This document shows, piece after piece, positions 1-10,150 of a stretch of DNA of 64,000 nucleotides (positions are counted from its first letter, which is position 1; the number at the start of each line of letters is the position of its first letter). The stretch lies in NCBI GenBank assembly GCA_025594325.1, contig JANHCV010000002.1, forward strand, positions 1,736,001-1,800,000. Reading direction: 5' to 3'. The stretch is from Blastocladiella emersonii ATCC 22665 (taxonomy: Eukaryota > Blastocladiomycota > Blastocladiomycetes > Blastocladiales > Blastocladiaceae). The notes beneath the pieces were generated by a model. It saw only the letters and a program-made list of their open reading frames with translations. It made no database searches and was not told where the DNA came from. The position numbers and the translations under genes were made by a program.

Positions 1-88
1 CGTCGAAGTCGAACAGGTGCATCACGCGGCCGTACGGCCCGCGGCCCGCCGGCACGTCGCGGTAGGTCGGCGGCGAAGAGAGTTTCAT
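1..88 (-). CDS. 5' end of an unidentified minus-strand gene (partial)
   Basis: An ATG on the minus strand opens a reading frame that runs off the window edge after 29 codons (begins MKLSSPPTYRDVPAG). Codon use is GC-rich like the neighbouring genes. It lies head-to-head with the ZSWIM2-like gene, about 230 bp apart, so the two could share a promoter region. There is too little sequence to name a family. A chance frame is possible, but the codon pattern and divergent spacing favour a real gene. Confidence 0.45.
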   Translation of the reverse strand, partial: MKLSSPPTYRDVPAGRGPYGRVMHLFDFD

Positions 89-317
89 TGCAAGTGCGTG
101 GGGTCTAGAACGGATTGAGGGTGAGGGAGAGATAGGGTGGAAAGGGCGATCGGCGAGCAAGCTTTTTGAGTGCGAGACATTTTCGATCAGTCGTGTGAGT
201 CTCACATGATTTCGCGTCACGTCCACGTCGGTTCGCGTCTCCGTCGCGTCAGACCCACCTCATCCCGAGGCGGGTAGCACCTGAGGCGAGCCTAATTTAG
301 AAGCGCCAGTTATTGCA

Positions 318-2558
318 ATGAATCGATCGTACACGCCGCCGCGGCAGTGGCAGCTGAAATGCCCCAAGGAGCTCGAGGAGGACCTGCACGCCGCGCTGCA
401 GCTCCGGCTGTTCATCGTGCAGGAGTTTGGGCCCCTCAAGTTTGCCGTCCGCGACGGCGAGGGACAGGTGTTCCACGTCGTCCTCGGGTCCGTCAATGGA
501 TGACCGCATCGTCAGGCGAGTGAGTAGTTGACGTCTTGCTGCCTGGTTAGCACGCAGCACCAGTGTTCGTGCATCACGGAGGCCAGTAAAGAGGCCTCAT
601 GTAAGTTGCTCTGCCGCCACATCATCTGGTCGCTGCATCGGCGGCTTCGGATCGCCGAGTCCTCGCCGCTGCTGTACCAGAGCGGGCTCGCCGAGCACGA
701 GCTGTCGCGATTGACCGTTCCCTCGGGCGGTGTCGTGAGGTAAGCTAACTGCCTCGAGCGGCTTCATTCTTTGACTGACCGAGTGCTATCCCGGACGTAG
801 GAAGGGCAAGGCGAGAGCTACCTCGGCCTCGAAGAGCAAGTCGAGTTCGGTGCAGCAAAAGCCCATCACCGAGGACGATGTGTGGTACGGCCGACTAAAG
901 AGTCGTCTCGCGCAGTGGCATCTTGACTCACGCAGGGCTTGCCGAGTGTAGCCCGATCTGCCAGGAGACGTTCGTGAGCAGCACCACGCCCGTATGCTAC
1001 TGCCGCGGGAGCTGCGGCAACAACGTCCACGTCCCGTGCATGAAGCTCGTCGCCGAGCACCAGGTCAAGGCCATGGGCCGCGAAACGGTCGCTTGTCCGG
1101 TACGGCTGTCGATTCTGTCGTTGGTGGCACCAACAATTGAGCTCGCTTTGTTCGTCCGTGTAGTTGTGCCGCGCCGACTTCGGTCCCATCGAGGAGCTCG
1201 AGCAGCTCGACAAGGACTGGGAGCGCGAGCGCCGCGCGCAGACCATGAACAAGCGCACCAGCAAGACCGTCGCCCGGCTGCACGTCGGCGTCTACTGCCG
1301 CGGGTGCAGCTCGGCTGTCCGCGGCCGCTGCTATCGATGCACTGAGTGTGAGGTACATCTCTGTCTTGCTGTTGAACCATGCCACAACTGACCAACGTCA
1401 ACATGGTAGTCGTACGCGCTGTGCTCTGGGTGCTTTGACGATGGTCTCCACCGCGAGCATCCGTTCCAGTTCAAGGACGACCCCAAGGCGCCGTTCTGGG
1501 CCGTCGCTACGCGATGTACGTTTTCGAAGTCGGCCACGCGTTGCCTCGCACCGCTCACTCTCCGCACTGCGGCATTTTAGATCTCAAACCCGAGTTGTCC
1601 GAGTCCGAAGCCGCGGCGCTGCAGGTGCGTCGATCCTCATTCGTGGTCGGTGGTCGATGGTTGAGGCACTAACCACTCTTCCGTATAGTCTCGAGACCTC
1701 ACGGACGCCGACTACCAGGTGCTCACGAGCCTCGACCAGCCCAAGTCGATCCAGGGCTACCCGCGCCTGCACGCCGTGAACACGCTCCCGCTCATTCAGA
1801 TCCCGCGCTCCATGGGTCCTGCCGCCGACGGTTCCGACAGCAACACGAGCCAATGCCACGTCTGCCTAGCTGATCTCGTGGCCGGCGAGACGGTTCGCCG
1901 ACTGCCCTGCTCGCACTCTCGCTTCCACCACGACTGCGTCGACCGCTGGCTCATCCAGAACTCGACCCGCTGCCCCGAGTGTTCCGAGCACGTCCTCATC
2001 GAGCTCGCTGATCGGCCGGGCTTCTGTACGTCATCTAACGCATCATGATCGCCACGCGCCGGAAGCTCACGGATTCGTCGTGTAGTCGTGCCAGCTGAGG
2101 CCACCATCGAGCGCGACGACGAGGGTTACTCGTCGTTCACGCGGCGGCTCGAGGCCATGGTCATTGCTCGGCGCAGCAAGCCAAGAACGCGTCGCCCGGA
2201 GCGCATCGAGTCGGGTACGGGTTCTACCGCTCGGAAAGCAGCGCAGCAGCCGCTCAAGCGCGGCGCGACCAGCAGTGTCCCGGAGCTTCCTCCGCTTTTT
2301 GCCTCGCTTCTGATCGTGAGCGCGGCCGGTACAGCCGGTGGCCACGCGCATCCAACTGGCTCCGCGACTCGTTCGAGCACCACCACACCGTCGATGGCCG
2401 TGGCTGTAGCACGGTCTGGTCGGTCGCGCTCGACCAGGACAGGGCTGCCGACTACGCCCGTGCCGAGCGAGGTGAGCGCGACCTTGGAGCTTTCGGGATC
2501 TGCTCTGACGGTGGCCCTTCCGCGTATCGTGTGCTCCACGTCTCGACGAGGCGCGTGA
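318..2558 (+). CDS. SWIM-ZZ-RING E3 ubiquitin ligase, ZSWIM2-like
   Basis: Predicted exons: 318-487, 551-739, 801-884, 952-1099, 1164-1352, 1410-1515, 1581-1624, 1689-2025, 2086-2558; total 1740 nt, 579 residues. The order is an N-terminal SWIM zinc finger (HQCSC ... CRHI), a first RING-type finger (CPICQE ... CPLCRADFG, both created by splicing), a ZZ-like finger ([20 protein letters not shown]) and a second RING (CHVCLADL ... RCPEC). This order matches animal ZSWIM2, a ubiquitin ligase linked to sperm and cilia. Splicing at the predicted sites restores zinc ligands, which strongly supports the introns. The C-terminal tail after about position 2220 is uncertain: a second frame is also open to about 2573, so the true end may differ. 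Confidence 0.85.
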
Positions 2559-2863
2559 AAGTGCATAAATATAAGTAGATCCACGCGTCAAAGGGCTCGC
2601 CATCGATTTCAACGTGTATCACGGCTGTGAGACGCGACGCGACGCGTCGCGGTGGGGTGGTGGGAGACATCCCCGACGTTCGTCTCGCAGCATACGGCGC
2701 GCGCAAGTTCATGCGGGATTCGAGGCGCTCGATTGTCTGTGCGGCTCCTAAGCTCTGGAACTCTCGATGCAAGACGTAGGCGGAGTTCCTGAGCGCGACG
2801 CGCTGGTTCTCCGACCTCCGCGCTCGCCCGGTCCCTCGCTCCCCTACCCCACCACCACCCGCC

Positions 2864-5800
2864 ATGGCTGCAATACTGCGGCGCGCGTCTGAGCGCATCC
2901 ATGAACACTTTGAGAACAATGTATTCCTGCCCGACTCGAACCGGCTGCAGCAGCAGCGGTCCCTGACGCTGGCCGCCTCGGTCGTGCACCTGGTCAAGGC
3001 TCCGCTCGACGCGTCGTTCGACGACACGCCGCTCCCGCCCGCGGCGTACGCTGCCCTCGAGATTGGACTGGCCATCGTGTTCGTCATCGACATCATCGTC
3101 AACTTCAACGCGGCGTACCACGACGCCGCGGGCCAGCTCGTCAAGGACCCGCGGCTGATTCGCCGCCACTACCTGCGCACGCGGTTCCCGATCCACCTCG
3201 CCGCCATCCTGCCCTACGCCTACGTCCTGCGACCATGGGCCCCGCACCCGCTCGTCGCCTTCTCCAAGCTTGCCGCGTTTCTCCACCTGCACCGATGGTG
3301 GAAAACGGTCCAGGAGCGCGAGCTGTCCATCAACGCGTCGCGCCGCTACACCATGACCATCCTCTTCATCTTCGTCCTGCTCGTAACGCACTGGATATCC
3401 TGCTGGTGGTGGGTCCTGCAGTGGTGGATTCGCGACAATCCCGTCTCGTGGGCGCGCAAGAACGCGCACGCCGACATGTTCGACGCCCACTTCGACAACA
3501 ACGACTATGCGCGCTACCCGTACCTCATCAACTTTGTCGTCAACAGTACGTGAGCCAGCTTACCCGCGCGCGCCATGGTCTCCGGCCACTAACCCGGAAG
3601 CGCTCCTCGTGTGTAGCCATGACCATGCCCGGCCACGGGTTCTGGAAAGCGACCAACAACGTCGAGACGATCTGTGCTGCGGGTATCGCCTGGACGGGAT
3701 CAATCATCGTCTTCATCTACCTGGTACGGGCGCGGGAACCTGGTGATCGAGCCGTGCTGACGTCGGCCGTCGCTTGAGTAGGCAGTCTTCATCTCGTACC
3801 TGGCCAACACCATCGAGGAACGCAGCAAGTTCGAGCAGGAGGTGACGTGGGTCCGAGAGTACATGGCCGACCGTGGCCTGTCCTTCGAGGCGCAGGACCG
3901 CGTCGTCGAGTACTACCAGTCCATGTGGGATCGAAATCATGGCCACGTCTCGCACGGCCATCTGTTTGAGGATCTCCCCGTGGCGCTCCGCGCCGAGGTC
4001 ATGTACAAAGTGTCGGGACCGATTCTCGAGACGGTACGCGCACATGGCCCGCTACTCGGCGGCGGCGAACAGCTCACTAACGATTGCTTCGCTCCGTGTA
4101 GATCCCCATGTTCGCGTGCTGCAGCCTCACGTTCCGACGAATGCTCGCGCTCCGCATGAAGGAGGTCGTCTTCACGCCCGGCGAGGCCATCATCCGCAAG
4201 GGCGACTCGGGCAAGGAAATGTACCTGATCAAGTCGGGCCACGCGCAGGTCGTCTCGGACGATCTGTCGCGCGTCTGGGCCGACCTTGAGGACGGCGCGT
4301 ATTTCGGTACGCGCTCATGGCACGTCCAGGTCCAGCACCGCTGGCTCACGTTTCTCCTGCATCTAGGTGAGCTCGCGCTCTTCAAGAACCAGCCGCGCAT
4401 GACGACCGTGGTCGCCGCGCTCGAGACCGAGGTCCTGATCCTGACGCGCGACGACATCATGGACGTGTTCAAGGCGTTCCCCGACGACGCGGATCTCGTC
4501 ATGGCCGCGGCCAACGAGCGCTACATCGAGGTCAACCGCAAGAACTCGGTGATGCGCAAGAACCCGCTCCTGGCCAAGACGTTCCTGTTCCGCAACGTTG
4601 CCGTCGTCGACTCGGCGTCCGCGTCGCACGTCACGCTCCCGACGGGCCGCAGTATTGATGCGTCGGACCTGGCCTCGTCCAACAGTCTGAGCGGATCCGA
4701 CCCGCCATCCACGGCGTCGAGTTCACCGCGGCTCGCAAATGCAACCGGTTTGTCGACGGCCTCGCTCTTCGTCATGCCGAAACCGTCATCTCGGCGCGGT
4801 CCCGGTATGCCGATGCGGGCCAGCGGGACCTCGAGTGCGTGGCTCGCCGTGGCCTCGTACGGCGCCCTCAACGGGTCGCGGCCGGGCTCGCGGCCAGGGT
4901 CTCGGCCAGGGTCTCGGCCCGGATCCAACGGTCAGCTCAAGCAGTCGGCGCCGAAACTCAACAACTTCCTCGCGCCGCCCAGCCCGTCGTCCGCGTACGG
5001 CACGATCCGCCAGGGCCTCAACCAGCTCGCCAACAGCGCCGTTGTCGAGCCCATCATGCGCCGTCTGACGCTGCGCCACGTACACTTCCGCAACGCGACC
5101 ATCAAAAAGGAACCGTCCGAGTCCGAGACCAGCTCGCGCACGTCCGTCGACGATGCGCACGGCGGCAGCGTGTACCTGTCCCCAACGGGCGCCTTGTCGC
5201 CGCAGCAGTCCATGAACGGAGCCTTCTCGCCACCAACAGCCGGGCGTCGTAGTCCGCGCCGCATGACCATTTTCAACCGATTCACAACCCTGTCGCCGTC
5301 ACCAGCTGCGTCCGCATTCACGACCCCGGCTCAAACGCCGTCGGCAAGTGCTCTCCGACTCACGACGCCCGCCTCGCCGTCAAACTCAGCGATTGCCGCG
5401 CCCGCGTTCGTGTCCGCCTCGCCGTCACCGCTCCTGTCCACGCAGCAGCTCGACCAGGAAGCTGCCGGTTCTTCGGCGCCATCATCCTCGGCGGGCCCCA
5501 CCCCGATCCCGCTCGAAACCACCACCCCCGTCGCGGTCGTGTCCCGCCAACCGTCGACGCGGGCCAGCCGGCGGGGAAGCGCCGCAGCGCACCACGGCAC
5601 GTCGCCGCGCCGGCAAAGCTCGCTCGCGACGCTGCGCCAGCTCGTGCGCGAGTACCTGCGCCGCGACAACGACACCACGCACAACTCGGGATCCGGGCTC
5701 ATCTCGCCGGTTCCGGGCACGGTGCGGCGGTCTTCGCAGCGCGAGGGCGGGACCGAGTCGTCGGACGTGTCGCTCGACGAGTCGCGCCGCAACGTGTTCC

Positions 5801-6966
5801 TGTTCCCGCGCACGCCGCCGTCGCGCGGCCAGCCCGCGCTCGAGTCGGTGCCAGACAGCTCCGAGTTTGGCGATGAGTACATCCCGCCGCCAACCTCGCT
5901 CCCTGGGCCAGCTGGAAAACTGGTCCGCTCATCGTCGGTCCTGTCCTCGATTGGCGCGTTGCCCATCATGCCGGCTCCCGCGGCCGGCGTGCCCAGCGCC
6001 ATGGCCCGCAGGAGCTCCATCTCGACCGACCCTGCTCGGATGCGCGATGCCGGCAACAAGCCGCCACCCGCGCGACGCGCGTCCATGGCTCCTTTGATAC
6101 CCGGAACGATTGCCGAGCAATCGACCTCAACCATTGCGCGGCCGTCGTCTGTGGTGTCCTCGGAGCGCTCCGTCGTTCCCGCACCAGCGCCATCACTGGC
6201 TCCCGCAGAACGTCCCGTCGCCGCGGCGCCGGCGCCAAGTTTGCCGCTCGAGCACGACGTCGTGGTCTCCATCACGCCGGGCTCCATGACCCGCTCCGAC
6301 GACGACAGCGCCTCGCTCAACTTTATCAAGGAGACGGTGCTTGCGACGCGCGACGAGGCCATGCTTGACGACTCGCTCGGGTCGCTAACCACGGGCACGG
6401 GCACGGGAACGCCGCTCGACTCGAGCTTTTCATCGCGCATGCAGACGGCCGTCTCGTCGAACAACGCGAGTCTGTACCCGCACCGCACCACGGACCGCGA
6501 CCTGAGCTTGGCCTCGCCGACGACGCTCTCCACCATCAACAGCTCGCCGCGGCCCCCGCCGCCGCCGATCCAGTGGCACCGGCCGTCGCGGCCGTCGCTG
6601 CAGTCGATCCGCGACTACTACTCGCCCCGCACCGAGGCATCCACGTCGCTCCCGTGGGAGAGCGAGCAGCGCCGGCCGTCGCCGGCCATCAACTCGGCCG
6701 CGCGGCCGGGCACGCTCACGCTGTCCCAGAGCAGCTTCCACTCGGCCACGAGCACTCCTGCTCTCGACGCGGCGCCCGCAACGTCCGCATCCCGACTCGA
6801 TGCACACGAGGAGGAGGACACGGATCCCACACCGCTACCCGCGCCGCTCACCGCGAGCAGGCGGCACGAGTCCGTGTTCTTCAGCGCGGCGGGCTCGCTG
6901 CGGTCGGCGGCCAGCGTGTCCACTGATGGCGGCGGCGACGTCTTTTACACTGCGCCTGATGGCTGA
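2864..6966 (+). CDS. Cyclic-nucleotide-gated-type cation channel, long C-terminal tail (copy A)
   Basis: Exons 2864-3545, 3617-3723, 3782-4033, 4102-4306, 4367-6966; 1281 residues. Membrane segments S2-S3 are clear (VIDIIVNFNAAYHD, then LIRRHYLRTRFPIHL). S4 is poor in arginine (FSKLAAFLHLHRWWKTV). S5 holds THWISCWWW. The pore filter at residues 228-235 is TMTMPGHG instead of the usual potassium or CNG filters. S6 is followed by a CNG-like C-linker and a cyclic-nucleotide-binding domain (about 370-460: PGEAIIRKGDSGKEMYLI, FGELALF, Arg426). The remaining roughly 800 residues are Ser/Pro-rich and disordered, with GSRPGSRPGSRPGS repeats near 4876-4926. The last intron (4307-4366) is 60 nt with no stop, so unspliced RNA stays open. 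It is followed head-to-tail by a paralog. Confidence 0.88.
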
Positions 6967-6996
6967 AATCACTAGATCTATTGTTTTTGCAACTTC

Positions 6997-9918
6997 ATGA
7001 AACCAACCTGCGAGAGAAACCCGATAGGCACCGCCGCCGCGTCCCTGCGCGCGAGCTGGGAGACACGGAGAATGGAAGGTTCCTCGAGCTCCCGTCTTGC
7101 GCTCGCAGAGCTCCCTCTTTACGCCGGCACTCCATGTGCACCCGATCAATCGGAGATGAAAACAATGCAGTCAATGAAATGGATAGCCCGGCTCCGGCGG
7201 CTTACAGAGGATAAGCCAATTGTGCCGGGCAGCAGAGCCGACACCTTTTTCCAGTGGATCGGGTTCCTGGCGGCCACGGCCGAGTTGTGTTATGTACCGT
7301 TCGAGGTGGTCTTTGGCCTCGAGATCGCCAGGACTCCTGCTCTGAGTGCCGTGGTGGGCATCGCGCGTGTCGCCATCGCGGCCTGCATCGCGGCGGAGTT
7401 CGTGACGGCCTACTGGAGCGCCGAGAAGCAGCTCGTGCGCGACGCGACGCTCATCCGACGGCACTACCTGCGCGGCAAGTTCCCCATCCACGTCGTCGCT
7501 ATCTTCCCGTGGGACCGCATCGCCGACGCGATCTCCGGGCCGACGCGCAGTATCCCACTGCTGTTCCGGCTCCTGCACTTTCAGCGATGGACAAAGTTCC
7601 TGCGGCACCACTTTACGTCGCCACGCTCGCAGCGGTCGGCCGAGAGTGGGCTGTTACTGCTCCTATTCTTTGTCGTCGTCCACTGGCTGTCGTGCGTATG
7701 GTGGGGCGCACAGCAGCTCATCGGCTCCTCGTACCCCGAAACGTGGACCAAGATCACGTTCGGCGACCATGGCCACGCCGACGCTGCCGCCAGCTATCTC
7801 CGCTCCTGGCTATTTACCATCAATTGTCCGTCCGTCTTACGATGTTAATCGCCGTTTGTGCAGTTGCTCTTGCTCACGACCCAGATTGCTATTCTCACTT
7901 GCGTAGGCGTGACCATGCCCGGCTTTGGAGTGTGGAAAGCAAAGAACCCGGTCGAGACCTGGCTCAGCCTCAGCATCTTGCTCGTTGGCGCGGGCGAGAT
8001 GGTCCTCTCGTGGGTACGCGGTACTCGCTCACCTCACCGACCGTCTCTCATCATGGCCATGTGTAGATCATCGTGGCCGAGCTCATTATCAACGGCGTCA
8101 AGGAGCAGCACATGATCATGCTCGAGCTCGAGAGCGTGCTGCGATACATGCACGAGCACAAGGTTGCGGTCGAAGCGCAGGACCGCGCTCGCGTGTACTA
8201 CCGAATCCTGTGGAAACGGTTCAAGGGCTACCACCGTACATCGTGGATCCATGAACTGCCGCAGTGCTTCCAGACCGAGCTCGCGTACTTGATGCGCTGC
8301 GACCTGCTCCGCAAGGTCCCGCTGTTTGCGCAGTCCAACGATCTCGCGTTTCTCCGCATGCTCGCGTCGGTCGTGCAGGAGACGGTCTTTGCGCCCGGAG
8401 AGTACATTGTCCGGCGAGGAGATGTCGGCCGCGAGATGTTTCTGGTACGCTTGATGCTGCTCTCGTGGTGCTCAGGTCGCTAACTCCTCGCGCTGGTGAC
8501 TAGATCAAGTACGGCATAGTCCAGTTCATCACCGAGGACGGGGAATACGTCCAGAGCGAGCTCGAGGCTGGCGACTTTTTCGGTACTCGCTTCCGCAACT
8601 CGGCTGCCCGCACGCATCACGGCCACTGACCGCGGCCACCGCCCATGTAGGCGAAAAGGAGCTCTTCAACGACCGCCGGCGCGACGAGGACGTGGTCACG
8701 GCCACCGAGTGCCTCATGTACGTTCTCACGCGCGACAACCTCGAGAAGGTGTACAAGGTGTATCCCGCGGAGCGCACGGCCATGGACAAGCACGTGGAGC
8801 GGCGGCTCAGCGACGCCATGATGAAAGCGCCGCCGCCACCGCTCATGCCGACCACGCTCTTCCGCCGCGCCTCCGTCATGGTCCCGCCCGGCGGCGGCGG
8901 AAGCCCCATGGACGGCAGCGGCGCGCTCCCCAGCTTCCCGCACCTTGGCGCGTCGCCGGCCTCGCCCATGGCCAGCTTGTCGCGGCGCATGTCCATCTTC
9001 CCCGGCGCTATGGGCGGAAGAGATGCGCCGCCACCCGGATTCCAGCACCTCGGCGCGCCTACAGCCTCGCCCATGGCCAGTCTCTCGCGTCGCATGTCGA
9101 TCTTCCCCAGCACCGCTCCGGCCGGCGTTCTCCCGCTCCCCATGTCGCCGCTCCTCGGCAAGAACCTGTCGCTCCCGCGCACCGTGTCGCCGATCCCGTC
9201 CAACACGACGCTCGCCGGGAGCACCGGTCTCTCGATCCCGCCGTCGCGTGTCGAGTCCAACGCCTCGTCCATGGCCGAGGCGGGTCTGGGCACGACGACG
9301 GCGCTGCACTCGGCGCCGGGCTCGCCGCGCGCCGCACACTGCTCGCCGCTGTCGAGCATCATCGTGCCCGCGGGCACGTCGAGCCGCCGCAGCTCCATGT
9401 TGGTGTCGTCCTCGTCCGCGTCGCCGTCGCGCCGGAGCTCCATGGCCGCGACCACGTCGCCGCGGGCCGTCGAGTCGCTGCCGCGCCGCGGGACCACGTC
9501 GGGCTCCATCACTCCGCCACCCTTGGCGGCCACGTCGCCACCTCCTGTCGTCTCGCCGCGCGAGAGCGCGTCCAGCGGCGGCGCGCACAGCCCGCGGCTC
9601 GCGGCGCGCGCCTCGGTTTCGGCGCAGGCGGCGATCGAGGGGATCGCGCAGTGGCTAAGGACGGCGCCGAGTCTCGCAATGGGCGGCGGTGGCGGGTCGT
9701 CGTCGCCGCCGAATGAAGCTGCCGAGGCTGGTGCGACAGTCGCAGCTGGCGCGCGGCCGCCGCCGATTCGGCCTCTCGCGGAACGCTCGTGGTCGTCGGC
9801 GACGGCCGGGAGCGAGACGGCGCCGCTGGTCCGGATGATGTCGCGCGTCCAGAGCGTTGAGGCGGGGAGCAGAGCTGGCGGGGCGGTTCCAAGGGACGAG
9901 GAGAAGGCTGAACCATAG
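6997..9918 (+). CDS. Cyclic-nucleotide-gated-type cation channel (copy B)
   Basis: Exons 6997-7825, 7907-8013, 8067-8444, 8504-8582, 8651-9918; 886 residues from the first ATG. That ATG is only 30 nt past the stop of copy A, so in-frame ATGs at 7072 or 7156 are more likely starts. It shares with copy A the S2-S3 pattern (LIRRHYLRGKFPIHV), S5 (VVHWLSCVWWG), a pore reading VTMPGFGVWKAKNPVE at residues 278-293, the C-linker and a cyclic-nucleotide-binding domain (PGEYIVRRGDVGREMFL, FGEKELF). Intron positions match copy A, so this is a tandem duplication. After the phosphate-contacting Arg475 come acidic residues (RDED), where copy A has RMTT. The Ser/Pro-rich tail repeats a MASLSRRMSIFP-type motif twice (near 8970-9000 and 9070-9110). 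Confidence 0.86.
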
Positions 9919-10150
9919 AACTTCAATAGATTGTGTCTCTAGAGTCGTGTATCCTCGCACTGTGTGGTTGACGCAAGGTCCGCATCGGCGCACGACGCGT
10001 TGCGCCACTCAAGCCACCGCTCTCCGACTTGGCCACCGCGAGCTCTCACGACACCCGCATCCTCACGTCTTCGCCACGATCGTGGTATTACAGTGATATA
10101 TATAAACAATAGTGCGTATCCACCTCCCCTCCCATCCCCCTACATCCGCA
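9919..10150. other. Intergenic spacer between convergent genes
   Basis: This short spacer lies between the 3' ends of channel copy B (plus) and the UBA-LRR gene (minus). It holds no convincing gene. A local AT-rich run with TGATATATATAAACAA (about 10094-10109) could serve 3'-end formation on either strand. Confidence 0.4.

Noticed and set aside
2230-2573. Alternative C-terminal frame of the ZSWIM2-like gene ([16 protein letters not shown])
   Set aside because: No intron in the right phase connects it. Kept only as uncertainty in the gene entry.
5331-6539. 402-residue open frame on the minus strand
   Set aside because: It is the shadow of the GC-rich Ser/Pro tail of channel copy A, with no domain and no conserved motif.
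8529-9926. 465-residue minus-strand open frame
   Set aside because: Antisense of the copy B channel tail and CNBD. The plus strand encodes recognisable domains and spliced exons.
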